Below are positions 7,733-16,018 of a DNA stretch of 29,327 bases, one piece after another. The notes beneath the pieces were generated by a model. The model ran no database searches. It was given only the letters and a program-made list of their open reading frames with translations, and was not told the origin of the DNA. A program made the position numbers and the translations under genes. The DNA lies in the NCBI GenBank assembly GCA_910587575.1, contig CAJULU010000045.1, positions 1 through 29,327 on the forward strand, given 5' to 3'. Origin of the DNA: an uncultured Dorea sp. GTDB taxonomy: Bacteria; Bacillota; Clostridia; Lachnospirales; Lachnospiraceae. Every line of letters begins with the position of its first letter. Position 1 is the first letter of the stretch.

Positions 7733-8000
7733 ACACAGAGAAAGCGTTGACGGAGACAGTAAGACATACCGGAAAGGTACAGCGAGCCGGGGATGGTGTA
7801 AGCCTGGTGCAAGTAAGGGATGTACGAATATCACTTCTGAGCTGCAGTTGTCGAAAGATGCTGTGCCTGTACAAGGACAGCGGGATTGAGTAGATGCTGA
7901 CGGATTTCTCCCGTTACAGAGAAGACATATGTTGGTATGTTTAGGTGGTTTATAAGCGTGAGCGTCAGCTTCCGTCCTATTCTGGACGGAAGTTTTTTTT
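7733..8000 (+). ncRNA. T-box riboswitch leader (isoleucine) of ileS
   Basis: The 270-base leader between the promoter and ileS has the T-box layout: GAGAAAGC near its start, a Stem I region with GAGCCGGGGATGG and GGTGCAAGTAAGG, a specifier region GAATATCAC with ATC (Ile) at 7830-7832 followed by TCTGAGCTGC, then TTAGGTGG (7941-7948) as the tRNA acceptor-binding bulge, and an intrinsic terminator. Uncharged tRNA-Ile should bind codon and bulge (TGGT fits discriminator A) and stabilise an antiterminator, in which TAGG may pair with CCTA at 7976-7979 inside the terminator stem. The usual AGGGTGGNACCGCG block is altered to AGGTGGTTTATAAGCG. Confidence 0.85.
7969..8000 (+). terminator. Regulated terminator of the T-box leader
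   Basis: 9-bp stem CTTCCGTCC (7969-7977) / GGACGGAAG (7984-7992) with loop TATTCT and eight T (7993-8000). Ends the leader transcript when tRNA-Ile is charged. Confidence 0.9.
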
Positions 8001-8049
8001 CGCCCGGGTATGCACATTTTTTATCAGGTATGCTGCAAAGGAGGATTGT

Positions 8050-11000
8050 ATGTATAAGAAAGTTTCAACAGATCTGAATTTTGTTGACAGAGAGAAAGCG
8101 GTCGAGAAGTTCTGGAAAGAAAATCATATCTTTGAGAAGAGTATGAAGGAGCGTGAGGGCGGCGAACTCTATATGTTCTACGACGGCCCGCCGACTGCCA
8201 ACGGCAAGCCCCACATCGGTCATGTACTGACCCGTGTCATTAAGGACATGATTCCCAGATACCGTACGATGAAGGGGTATGAGGTTCCGAGAAAGGCGGG
8301 GTGGGACACCCACGGCCTGCCGGTGGAACTGGAGGTTGAGAAAGCATTAGGACTTGACGGTAAGGAGCAGATCGAGGAGTATGGTCTGGAACCGTTTATC
8401 GACAAGTGTAAGGAAAGTGTCTGGAAATATAAGGGGATGTGGGAGGATTTCTCCAGTACGGTCGGTTTCTGGGCGGATATGGAGAATCCTTATGTCACTT
8501 ACCACAATGAGTTTATCGAGTCTGAGTGGTGGGCATTAAAGCAGATCTGGGACAAGGGACTGCTTTACAAGGGATTTAAGATTGTGCCCTATTGTCCACG
8601 CTGCGGGACCCCACTTTCTGCGCAGGAGGTTGCTCAGGGGTATAAGGACGTGAAAGAACGTTCTGCCATCGTTCGGTTCAAGGCCAAGGGCGAGGATGCC
8701 TATATTCTGGCGTGGACCACAACGCCATGGACCCTTCCTTCTAACCTGGGACTCTGTGTGAATCCGACAGAGACATATGCGAAAGTAAAATGTATTGACG
8801 GATACACTTATTACATGGCAGAGGCGCTTCTGGATACGGTGCTTGGTTCTCTGGCGAAAGAGGGAGAGAAAGCATACGAGGTGCTGGAAACTTACCAGGG
8901 GAAGGATCTGGAGTACAAGGAATATGAGCCTCTTTACCAGTGTGCTGCAGACGGGATTGCGAATCAGCATAAGAAAGCCTTCTATGTAATCTGTGATAAC
9001 TATGTCACGCTGACGGATGGTACCGGAGTGGTTCATACGGCGCCTGCTTTCGGTGAGGATGATGCAAGAGTCTGCCGTAAATATGATATGCCTTTCGTAC
9101 AGCTGGTAGACGAGAAGGGAAATATGGCCGAGTCAACGCCATTTGCCGGACTTTTCGTGAAGAAAGCGGATCCGGAGGTCTTAAAGGATCTGGAAGCAAG
9201 GGAACTTCTCTTTGAGGCTCCTAATTTTGAGCATAGTTATCCTCATTGCTGGAGGTGTGATACTCCTCTGATCTACTATGCCCGTGAATCCTGGTTTATT
9301 AAGATGACGGACGTGAAAGAGAATCTGATCGCCAATAACAACACCATCAACTGGATCCCGGAGAGTATCGGCAAGGGACGTTTCGGAGACTGGCTTGAGA
9401 ATGTCCAGGACTGGGGAATCAGCCGTAACCGTTACTGGGGAACCCCGTTAAATATCTGGGAATGTGAGTGCGGGCACCAGCATTCTGTCGGAAGTATTGC
9501 GGAATTAAAGGAAATGTCCGGTAACTGCCCGGATGAGATTGAGCTTCATCGTCCGTATATTGATGAAGTGACCATAAAGTGTCCGGTCTGCGGGAAGGAA
9601 ATGCATCGTGTACCGGAAGTGATTGACTGCTGGTTCGATTCCGGGGCAATGCCTTTTGCCCAGCTCCACTATCCTTTTGACAATAAGGAATTGTTCGAGA
9701 AGCAGTTTCCGGCGGACTTTATCTCTGAGGCAGTGGACCAGACCCGGGGATGGTTCTATTCCCTGCTTGCGATCTCCACGCTGATCTTTAACAAGGCTCC
9801 TTACAAGAATGTGATTGTCCTTGGACATGTCCAGGATGAGAAGGGGCAGAAGATGAGCAAGTCCAAGGGAAATGCGGTGGATCCTTTCGAGGCTCTGGAA
9901 AAATACGGAGCAGATGCCATCCGCTGGTACTTCTATGTGAACAGTGCGCCATGGCTGCCCAACCGTTTCCACGGAAAGGCTGTGGTGGAGGGCCAGAGGA
10001 AGTTCATGGGAACCCTTTGGAACACCTATGCGTTTTTCGTGCTGTATGCCAATATTGACGGATTTGATGCAACGAAATATACATTAGAATATGATAAGTT
10101 ATCGGTTATGGATAAGTGGCTGTTGTCTAAGCTTAACACGCTGATCAAGGATGTGGACAGCCATCTGGAGAATTACCGGATCCCCGAGACGGCAAGGGCG
10201 CTGCAGGAGTTCGTGGATGACATGAGCAACTGGTATGTGCGCAGAAGCCGGGAGCGTTTCTGGGCCAAGGGGATGGAGCAGGATAAGATTAATGCCTATA
10301 TGACCCTTTACACGGCTCTGGTGGGAGTCAGCAAGGCGGCGGCTCCTATGATTCCGTTCATGACGGAGGATATTTACCAGAATCTGGTGAGAAGTGTGGA
10401 TTCCGGCGTCCCGGAGAGTATTCATCTGTGTGATTTCCCTGTGGCAGACGAGACGTGTATTGATAAGGAACTGGAAGCGAACATGGAACAGGTGTTAAAG
10501 CTGGTGGTCATGGGACGTGCGTGCCGGAATACGGCAAATATCAAGAACCGTCAGCCGATCGGACAGATGTATGTAAAGGCGGATTTTGAACTTCCGGAAT
10601 TCTATCAGAAGATTGTTGAAGAAGAACTGAATGTAAAATCTATGACATTTACACAAGAGGTACGCAATTTTACGACATATTCTTTCAAACCTCAACTAAA
10701 GACAGTAGGGCCAAAGTATGGTAAAATGTTAAATGGAATCAAGGCGAAGCTTGGTCAGCTTGACGGGAATGCTGCCATGGATGAGCTGAATGAGACGGGG
10801 GCCTTGAAATTAGATATTGACGGCCAGGAGGTTGTGCTGTTAAAAGAGGATCTGCTGATTGAGAGTGCGCAGATGGAAGGCTATGTATCTGAGGATGATA
10901 ACGGTATCACGGTTGTGCTGGATACCAACCTTTCAGAAGAACTTCTGGAGGAAGGATTTGTGCGTGAGATTATCAGTAAGGTTCAGACCATGCGTAAGGA

Positions 11001-11199
11001 GGCCGGTTTCGAGGTGATGGATCAGATTGAGATCACCTATGAGGGAACGGAGAAAGCCGGGAAGGTCTTTGCCGCAAATGCAGGAACCATTGGAGAGGAG
11101 ACTCTTGCACGGAAGGTTACGGAAGCAGCGCCGGCAGGATACGTGAAGGAATGGAAGATCAACGGTGAGAAGGTAACTCTTGGCGTGGAAAGAAAATAA
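8050..11199 (+). CDS. ileS: Isoleucyl-tRNA synthetase
   Basis: 1049 residues from the ATG at 8050, chosen because AAAGGAGG lies 5 bases before it; upstream in-frame codons lie inside the T-box terminator. Class I synthetase charging tRNA-Ile: HIGH motif H55-I-G-H58 after GPPTANGKP, class signatures GWDTHGLPVE and ILAWTTTPWTLPSNLG (editing domain), zinc-type cysteines YCPRCG, a second set in the WECECG and CPVCG segments, KMSKS at 601-605, then the anticodon-binding domain (WYVRRSRERFW). The length and C-terminal extension fit the long type-2 class of clostridial IleRS, which is often less mupirocin-sensitive; that property is known for the class but not shown here. Regulated by the upstream T-box. 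Glycogen phosphorylase follows after 58 bases with no clear terminator between. Confidence 0.97.
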   Translation: MYKKVSTDLNFVDREKAVEKFWKENHIFEKSMKEREGGELYMFYDGPPTANGKPHIGHVLTRVIKDMIPRYRTMKGYEVPRKAGWDTHGLPVELEVEKALGLDGKEQIEEYGLEPFIDKCKESVWKYKGMWEDFSSTVGFWADMENPYVTYHNEFIESEWWALKQIWDKGLLYKGFKIVPYCPRCGTPLSAQEVAQGYKDVKERSAIVRFKAKGEDAYILAWTTTPWTLPSNLGLCVNPTETYAKVKCIDGYTYYMAEALLDTVLGSLAKEGEKAYEVLETYQGKDLEYKEYEPLYQCAADGIANQHKKAFYVICDNYVTLTDGTGVVHTAPAFGEDDARVCRKYDMPFVQLVDEKGNMAESTPFAGLFVKKADPEVLKDLEARELLFEAPNFEHSYPHCWRCDTPLIYYARESWFIKMTDVKENLIANNNTINWIPESIGKGRFGDWLENVQDWGISRNRYWGTPLNIWECECGHQHSVGSIAELKEMSGNCPDEIELHRPYIDEVTIKCPVCGKEMHRVPEVIDCWFDSGAMPFAQLHYPFDNKELFEKQFPADFISEAVDQTRGWFYSLLAISTLIFNKAPYKNVIVLGHVQDEKGQKMSKSKGNAVDPFEALEKYGADAIRWYFYVNSAPWLPNRFHGKAVVEGQRKFMGTLWNTYAFFVLYANIDGFDATKYTLEYDKLSVMDKWLLSKLNTLIKDVDSHLENYRIPETARALQEFVDDMSNWYVRRSRERFWAKGMEQDKINAYMTLYTALVGVSKAAAPMIPFMTEDIYQNLVRSVDSGVPESIHLCDFPVADETCIDKELEANMEQVLKLVVMGRACRNTANIKNRQPIGQMYVKADFELPEFYQKIVEEELNVKSMTFTQEVRNFTTYSFKPQLKTVGPKYGKMLNGIKAKLGQLDGNAAMDELNETGALKLDIDGQEVVLLKEDLLIESAQMEGYVSEDDNGITVVLDTNLSEELLEEGFVREIISKVQTMRKEAGFEVMDQIEITYEGTEKAGKVFAANAGTIGEETLARKVTEAAPAGYVKEWKINGEKVTLGVERK

Positions 11200-11257
11200 C
11201 AATACTTTTGGGGGGCGGGAATATCCTGTCCCCGGGGGAAAGGAAGAGGTAGGAAGC

Positions 11258-13732
11258 ATGTATAATCCGAGATTTGAGAAAGAGGCATTTAAAAAAGAAG
11301 TCAAGCAGAATGTGAAGCATCTGTTTCGCAAGGAGATTGAAGAAGTTTCCCAGCAGGAACTGTACCAGGCAGTTTCCTATGCCGTGAAAGAGGAAATTAT
11401 TGATAACTGGATTGCAACGCAGAAGCAGTACGAGAAGGATGATCCGAAGATTGTCTATTATATGTCTATGGAGTTTCTGATGGGAAGGGCTCTGGGAAAT
11501 AATCTGATTAACATGACGGCATATACAGAAGTGAAAGAGGCTCTGGAAGAGATGGGAGTGAACTTGAATCTTCTGGAGGACGAGGAACCGGATCCGGCTC
11601 TTGGAAACGGCGGTCTGGGACGTCTGGCTGCATGTTTCCTGGATTCTCTGGCATCCCTTGGATATGCGGCATATGGCTGCGGAATCCGTTACCGTTACGG
11701 TATGTTTAAGCAGAAGATTGAGAACGGCTACCAGGTGGAGACGCCGGACAACTGGCTGGTGAACGGCAACCCCTTTGAATTGAGACGTCCGGAGTATGCG
11801 AAGGAAGTGCGTTTTGGCGGAAATATCCGTGTGGAATATGACGAGACGGGCAAGATCCATTTTGTACAGGAGAATTATGAGTCTGTGAAAGCGGTTCCCT
11901 ACGATTATCCGATTGTCGGATACAATAACAATGTGGTCAACACTCTTAGGATCTGGGATGCGGAACCGATTGTTGACTTCCAGTTAGAGTCTTTCGACCG
12001 GGGAGACTATCATAAGGCGGTGGAGCAGCAGAATCTGGCGAAGAATATCGTGGAAGTGCTGTATCCCAATGACAATCATTACGCTGGTAAGGAACTGAGG
12101 CTGAAACAGCAGTATTTCTTCGTGTCTGCCAGCCTTCAGGCAGCTGTTGCAAAATATAAGAGATGTCATGATGATATTACGAAGCTGTATGAGAAGATGA
12201 CCATTCAGATGAACGATACCCACCCGACGGTTGCGGTTGCGGAGTTGATGCGGATCCTGCTGGATGTGGAAGGCCTTGGATGGGACGAAGCATGGGAGAT
12301 TACGCAGAAGACCTGTGCTTATACGAACCATACGATTATGGCAGAGGCATTGGAGAAATGGCCCATCGACCTGTTCTCAAGACTGCTGCCCCGTGTATAT
12401 CAGATTGTGCAGGAGATTGACCGCAGATTCGTGGAACAGATCCGCAAGACTTATCCGGGCGATGAGAACAAAGTCAGAAAGATGGCGATCTTAAGGGACG
12501 GACAGGTGAAGATGGCGCATCTTGCGATTGTTGCCGGATACTCGGTCAATGGTGTGGCAAGGCTTCATACAGAGATTCTTAAGAATCAGGAACTGAAAGA
12601 CTTCTACCAGTTGATGCCGGAGAAATTCAACAACAAGACCAACGGTATCACCCAGAGACGTTTCTTAATGCATGGGAATCCACGTCTGGCTGACTGGGTA
12701 ACAGACAGGCTTGGCACCAAGGACTGGATTACAGACTTGTCTCTCATGTCCGGGCTTAAGAAATATGCAGACGACACAGAAGCTTTGAAAGAATTCATGG
12801 AGATCAAGTATAAGAATAAGGAATTCCTGGCAGCTTATATCAAGAAGCATAATGGAATCGAGGTTGATCCCAGATCTATTTTTGATGTACAGGTAAAGAG
12901 GCTGCATGAGTATAAGCGTCAGCTCCTGAATATTCTTCATGTGATGTATCTGTATAACCAGATTAAGGAACATCCGGAGAAGAACTTCTTCCCAAGAACC
13001 TTTATCTTTGGGGCAAAGGCATCGGCCGGATATATCCGTGCCAAGGAGATTATCAAGCTGATCAATTCTGTTGCAGACGTGGTAAATAACGACCGCAGCA
13101 TCAACGGAAAGATTAAGGTGGTATTTATCGAGGATTACCGTGTGTCCAATGCGGAGTGGATTTTTGCGGCAGCAGATGTGAGCGAGCAGATTTCCACGGC
13201 TTCCAAGGAAGCATCCGGTACGGGTAATATGAAGTTTATGTTAAACGGCGCTCCTACCCTTGGAACCATGGATGGTGCAAATGTGGAGATTGTTGAGGAA
13301 GTGGGCATAGAGAATGCATTTATCTTTGGTCTGAGTTCGGATGAGGTCATTAACTACGAACAGAACGGCGGATACAATCCATGGGACGTTTATAACAATG
13401 ACCAGGATGTGCGCAGGGTGGTAAACCAGCTGGTTGACGGAAGTTATGCCAACGGCAATACGGAGATGTACCGCGATCTCTACGATTCCCTTCTGACCAC
13501 AAAGGGAGGAAACCGTGCGGATATGTACTTTATCCTGAAGGATTTCCGTGCATATGCAGAGGCCCAGGAGAAGGTAGAGGAGGCCTATCGTGATAAAGAA
13601 AGATGGGCGAAGATGGCGCTGCTGAACACGGCATGCTGCGGTAAATTCTCTTCTGACCGTACCATCCGGGAGTATGTTGAGGAGATCTGGAAACTGGATT
13701 CTGTAAAGATTGACGTGAAGGTAGAGGAATAG
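11258..13732 (+). CDS. glgP: Glycogen/starch phosphorylase
   Basis: 824 residues, normal for the family, starting at the ATG after AGGTAGGAAGC; earlier in-frame codons belong to the ileS end. The enzyme releases glucose-1-phosphate from the non-reducing ends of alpha-1,4 glucans using pyridoxal phosphate. Visible landmarks: EDEEPDPALGNGGLGRLAACFLDS near residue 105, MNDTHP around 315, GVARLHTEIL, VKRLHEYKRQ and the PLP site KEASGTGNMKFM with Schiff-base Lys near 659, then TLGTMDGANVEI. It lies 58 bases after ileS, so it may partly share the T-box transcript; I see no strong separate promoter. A strong terminator follows. Confidence 0.97.
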   Translation: MYNPRFEKEAFKKEVKQNVKHLFRKEIEEVSQQELYQAVSYAVKEEIIDNWIATQKQYEKDDPKIVYYMSMEFLMGRALGNNLINMTAYTEVKEALEEMGVNLNLLEDEEPDPALGNGGLGRLAACFLDSLASLGYAAYGCGIRYRYGMFKQKIENGYQVETPDNWLVNGNPFELRRPEYAKEVRFGGNIRVEYDETGKIHFVQENYESVKAVPYDYPIVGYNNNVVNTLRIWDAEPIVDFQLESFDRGDYHKAVEQQNLAKNIVEVLYPNDNHYAGKELRLKQQYFFVSASLQAAVAKYKRCHDDITKLYEKMTIQMNDTHPTVAVAELMRILLDVEGLGWDEAWEITQKTCAYTNHTIMAEALEKWPIDLFSRLLPRVYQIVQEIDRRFVEQIRKTYPGDENKVRKMAILRDGQVKMAHLAIVAGYSVNGVARLHTEILKNQELKDFYQLMPEKFNNKTNGITQRRFLMHGNPRLADWVTDRLGTKDWITDLSLMSGLKKYADDTEALKEFMEIKYKNKEFLAAYIKKHNGIEVDPRSIFDVQVKRLHEYKRQLLNILHVMYLYNQIKEHPEKNFFPRTFIFGAKASAGYIRAKEIIKLINSVADVVNNDRSINGKIKVVFIEDYRVSNAEWIFAAADVSEQISTASKEASGTGNMKFMLNGAPTLGTMDGANVEIVEEVGIENAFIFGLSSDEVINYEQNGGYNPWDVYNNDQDVRRVVNQLVDGSYANGNTEMYRDLYDSLLTTKGGNRADMYFILKDFRAYAEAQEKVEEAYRDKERWAKMALLNTACCGKFSSDRTIREYVEEIWKLDSVKIDVKVEE

Positions 13733-13760
13733 AATAAAAATACAGGTATAAAATGGTCTT

Positions 13761-13791
13761 CCCTCCCATACAGTGTATGGGAGGGTTTTTT
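13761..13791 (+). terminator. Terminator after glgP overlapping the spoIID ribosome site
   Basis: 11-bp perfect stem CCCTCCCATAC (13761-13771) / GTATGGGAGGG (13775-13785), loop AGT and six T. The right arm contains GGGAGGG, which lies 8 bases before the spoIID ATG at 13794 and is its only plausible Shine-Dalgarno. Confidence 0.9.
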
Positions 13792-13793
13792 AT

Positions 13794-14678
13794 ATGCAGC
13801 TGAAACTGAAAAAACTGGGATGCTACATCATGATTATCATTTTGCTGCCATATGTGATTACGGTATTCTTAAATGGGCCAGGCATTCCCTCTTATTCTCA
13901 TGTGGATGATACCAGTGTGAAGGTGAAAAGCGGGGAACAGGAGATTGAGGTGCCGATTGAGGAATATTGTATCGGGATACTGGCAAAAGTAATCCCTGCA
14001 TCCTACGAGAAGGAAGCATTGAAAGCGCAGGCTGTTCTGATCCGGACAGAAGCATACCGGAAGATCAAAGAGTCGGGAAAGGATACGGTGCTGGAAGAAG
14101 AGTTCTGGACTCAGAAGCAGATGGAGGATGCCTGGGGGAACAAGTATTCCAAGTATTACCGGAAGCTTGAGGAAGCCTGGCAGGAGACGGAAGGTATGGT
14201 GCTGCTTTACGGGGAAGAACTGGCGCTGACACCCTTCTTCCGTCTGAGTAACGGTTGTACCAGGGATGGAAAGGAGGTTTTAGGAAGCGAAGACTATCCG
14301 TATCTTAAGATTGTGGACTGCCCTTATGATATTGAGGACGAGAAGCAGATCCGTACGGTAATGGCGGAGGATATGGATGCGGAGGTCACGGCAACGGATA
14401 CCGCCGGGTATGTGATGAGTGTGCGGGTCGGACAGGAGAATATCAGCGGAGAGGAATTTCGTAATAACTATGGCCTGGCTTCCGGATGTTTCACGCTGCA
14501 GCGTTACAACGGACAGATACGGATTACAACGAGAGGTGAGGGTCACGGACTGGGGATGAGCCAGTATTCTGCGAACCGGATGGCAAAGGAAGGAGGTACA
14601 TACGAGTCTGTTTTACAATATTTTTTTGAAGGAACTGAGTTAAAAGAAGTGGCAGAAATATTGCTGGACGTAGAATAA
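13794..14678 (+). CDS. spoIID: SpoIID-like sporulation protein
   Basis: 294 residues from the ATG at 13794; an ATG 7 codons upstream lies inside the terminator stem and is unlikely. A membrane helix (residues 8-25, YIMIIILLPYVITVFL) anchors the protein, followed by the SpoIID domain: VPIEEYCIGILAKVIPASYEKEALKAQAV near residues 55-85 and the C-terminal TRGEGHGLGMSQYSA block. SpoIID is the peptidoglycan lytic transglycosylase of the engulfment machinery. The catalytic Glu of the family sits in G-V-V-A-x-E-M-P; here the text is G-I-L-A-K-V-I-P, so the Glu position is Val66. Two Cys (SNGC, VDCP) may bind metal or form a bridge. The SpoIIQ-like gene follows after 44 bases. Family assignment is secure; catalytic activity is doubtful. 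Confidence 0.88.
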   Translation: MQLKLKKLGCYIMIIILLPYVITVFLNGPGIPSYSHVDDTSVKVKSGEQEIEVPIEEYCIGILAKVIPASYEKEALKAQAVLIRTEAYRKIKESGKDTVLEEEFWTQKQMEDAWGNKYSKYYRKLEEAWQETEGMVLLYGEELALTPFFRLSNGCTRDGKEVLGSEDYPYLKIVDCPYDIEDEKQIRTVMAEDMDAEVTATDTAGYVMSVRVGQENISGEEFRNNYGLASGCFTLQRYNGQIRITTRGEGHGLGMSQYSANRMAKEGGTYESVLQYFFEGTELKEVAEILLDVE

Positions 14679-14722
14679 GTCTATCACTATCTGGCAAAAA
14701 TATAGTCAGAGGTGGTGATAAG

Positions 14723-15472
14723 ATGAACAAGAAGCAAAGACCTTCACAAAAAAAGAAAGGTGCTGCCGTTGCGGCTGTGGTCTGTTTTGTAGCAGCGATT
14801 GCGTTAGTGGGAACATATACATTTAATGACTACAAACGGACGCAGGAAAAGGAACAGCTTGCGCTGGCGGAAGAGGAAGATGACACAAAAGACAAGAAAG
14901 AACCGGCGGAGGAAGCCAATAACCTTGTGATCAATAACAAGGAAAAGACGGAACCGGAAGAGAAACCGGAGGAACCGGCAGAAGAAGAACCGGCAGAGCA
15001 GACACAGAACAGTACGGATGTCCAGCAGACCGAGGGAAACAGCAGGGCGATTACATTTAACGAGAGCAGCAGGCTGCTGTGGCCGGTCAATGGCACCATT
15101 ATTATGAGTTACAGTATGGACAAGACGGTGTATTTCCAGACATTAGACCAGTATAAGTACAATCCGGCGGTCGTGATCTCCGGAGCAGAGGGGGATCAGG
15201 TTCTCTGCGGTACTACAGGGGTTGTCAAATCGATTGATGTGACGGCTGAGACGGGTACTACGGTTAATGTGGATATCGGAAATGGTTACGAATTGTTCTA
15301 TGGACAGCTGAAGGAGGTTCCGGTGAAAGTTGGGGACCTGGTAGAGGCAAAGAGTGTGCTGGGTTATGTAAGCCAGCCAACGAAATATTACAGTGTGGAA
15401 GGAAGCAATGTGTACTTCGAGATGCGCAAAGACGGACAGCCGATCAATCCGGTGGAGTACCTAGAGGAGTAG
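14723..15472 (+). CDS. SpoIIQ-like LytM/M23-fold protein, zinc ligands missing
   Basis: 249 residues with GAGGTGG ribosome site. A cytoplasmic basic start and one membrane helix (residues 13-31) precede a Glu/Pro-rich linker (residues 50-100) and a C-terminal LytM-like domain (about 112-245): LLWPVNGTIIMSYSMD, VVKSIDVTAETGTTVNVDIGNGYELFYGQL, VKVGDLVEAKSVLGYV and NVYFEMRKDGQPINPVEYL. In active M23 enzymes zinc is held by H-x3-D and H-x-H; here the positions read N147-x3-V, and HLHFE is replaced by NVYFE, with YaHL as YGQL. It is thus predicted non-catalytic, as B. subtilis SpoIIQ is, and would act as the forespore-side partner of SpoIIIAH. Position after spoIID supports SpoIIQ rather than a general M23 enzyme. 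Confidence 0.82.
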   Translation: MNKKQRPSQKKKGAAVAAVVCFVAAIALVGTYTFNDYKRTQEKEQLALAEEEDDTKDKKEPAEEANNLVINNKEKTEPEEKPEEPAEEEPAEQTQNSTDVQQTEGNSRAITFNESSRLLWPVNGTIIMSYSMDKTVYFQTLDQYKYNPAVVISGAEGDQVLCGTTGVVKSIDVTAETGTTVNVDIGNGYELFYGQLKEVPVKVGDLVEAKSVLGYVSQPTKYYSVEGSNVYFEMRKDGQPINPVEYLEE

Positions 15473-15490
15473 AAAACTGACCTGTGTCAG

Positions 15491-15544
15491 GACAGCCCGT
15501 ATGGACATACAGAACCATGTGATGTCTGTGGGGGCTGTCTTTTT
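15491..15544 (+). terminator. Terminator after the SpoIIQ-like gene
   Basis: GACAGCCC (15491-15498) pairs with GGGCTGTC (15532-15539), with an inner GACAT/ATGTC stem, followed by TTTTT. Confidence 0.7.
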
Positions 15545-15556
15545 GTCTGGAAATAG

Positions 15557-15584
15557 TTGATTTTTTCTGAATAGGGAATATAAT
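15557..15584 (+). promoter_or_regulatory. Promoter of the GIY-YIG gene
   Basis: TTGATT (15557-15562), a 16-base spacer and TATAAT (15579-15584), about 65 bases before the next start. Confidence 0.65.
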
Positions 15585-15648
15585 TTTGATATGCGGCATG
15601 ATTTGTGAAGGATGAGAAGGTATGTGAAGCGGGGATGGAGATATTTTT

Positions 15649-15927
15649 ATGAATTATACTTACATATTGCGGTGCAGGGACGGGACTTTCTATACGGGGT
15701 GGACCAATGACCTTAAAAAGCGTGTAAAGGCACATAACCTGGGGAAGGGGGCGAAGTATACGAAGCCCCGGCGCCCTGTGAAGCTGGTCTATTATGAGGA
15801 GTTTACGACCAGGGGTGAGGCTATGAAGCGGGAGTGTGCGATTAAGAGGATGGGGAGAAAAGAGAAAGAAGAGATGATCCGCAGGGCAAAAGCGGAGGAA
15901 AAACTGCAGTTATGCAGCAGACAATGA
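15649..15927 (+). CDS. GIY-YIG nuclease-fold small protein (YhbQ/UPF0213 type)
   Basis: 92 residues. The single-domain fold shows YTYILRCRDGTFYTGWTNDLKKRVKAHN (the GIY and YIG strands appear as YTY and YTG, then the Arg helix), GAKYT, RRPVKLVYYEEF and RGEAMKRECAIKRM with the conserved Glu. Members of this stand-alone family are widespread and thought to act on DNA, but their job in Clostridia is not settled. Own promoter, ribosome site GGAG 10 bases upstream. The stop codon falls inside the stem of a long downstream hairpin. Confidence 0.92.
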   Translation: MNYTYILRCRDGTFYTGWTNDLKKRVKAHNLGKGAKYTKPRRPVKLVYYEEFTTRGEAMKRECAIKRMGRKEKEEMIRRAKAEEKLQLCSRQ

Positions 15928-15994
15928 CCTCAGCGTACAATACTCCTTCTTTTGTACGCTGAGGTCATATCCTTACGAAGGATGGCTTCGTAAG
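15924..15994. terminator. Two adjacent hairpins between convergent genes
   Basis: First: a perfect 17-bp stem (15924-15940 with 15952-15968) around an 11-base loop containing CTCCTT. Second: 8-bp CTTACGAA (15972-15979) / TTCGTAAG (15987-15994). They separate the convergent GIY-YIG (+) and hemolysin III (-) genes and probably act as a bidirectional transcription stop, although neither strand has a proper T run after the stem. Confidence 0.55.
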
Positions 15995-16018
15995 TCATCC
16001 AGTTGAAAGTATCATGGT

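Noticed and set aside
7945..8049. Earlier in-frame start for IleRS
   Set aside because: It would translate through the T-box terminator; the AAAGGAGG site before 8050 and the family start argue for 8050.
11180..11257. Earlier start for glycogen phosphorylase overlapping ileS
   Set aside because: No ribosome site and low-complexity text; ATG at 11258 has AGGTAGGA upstream and gives the usual N-terminus.
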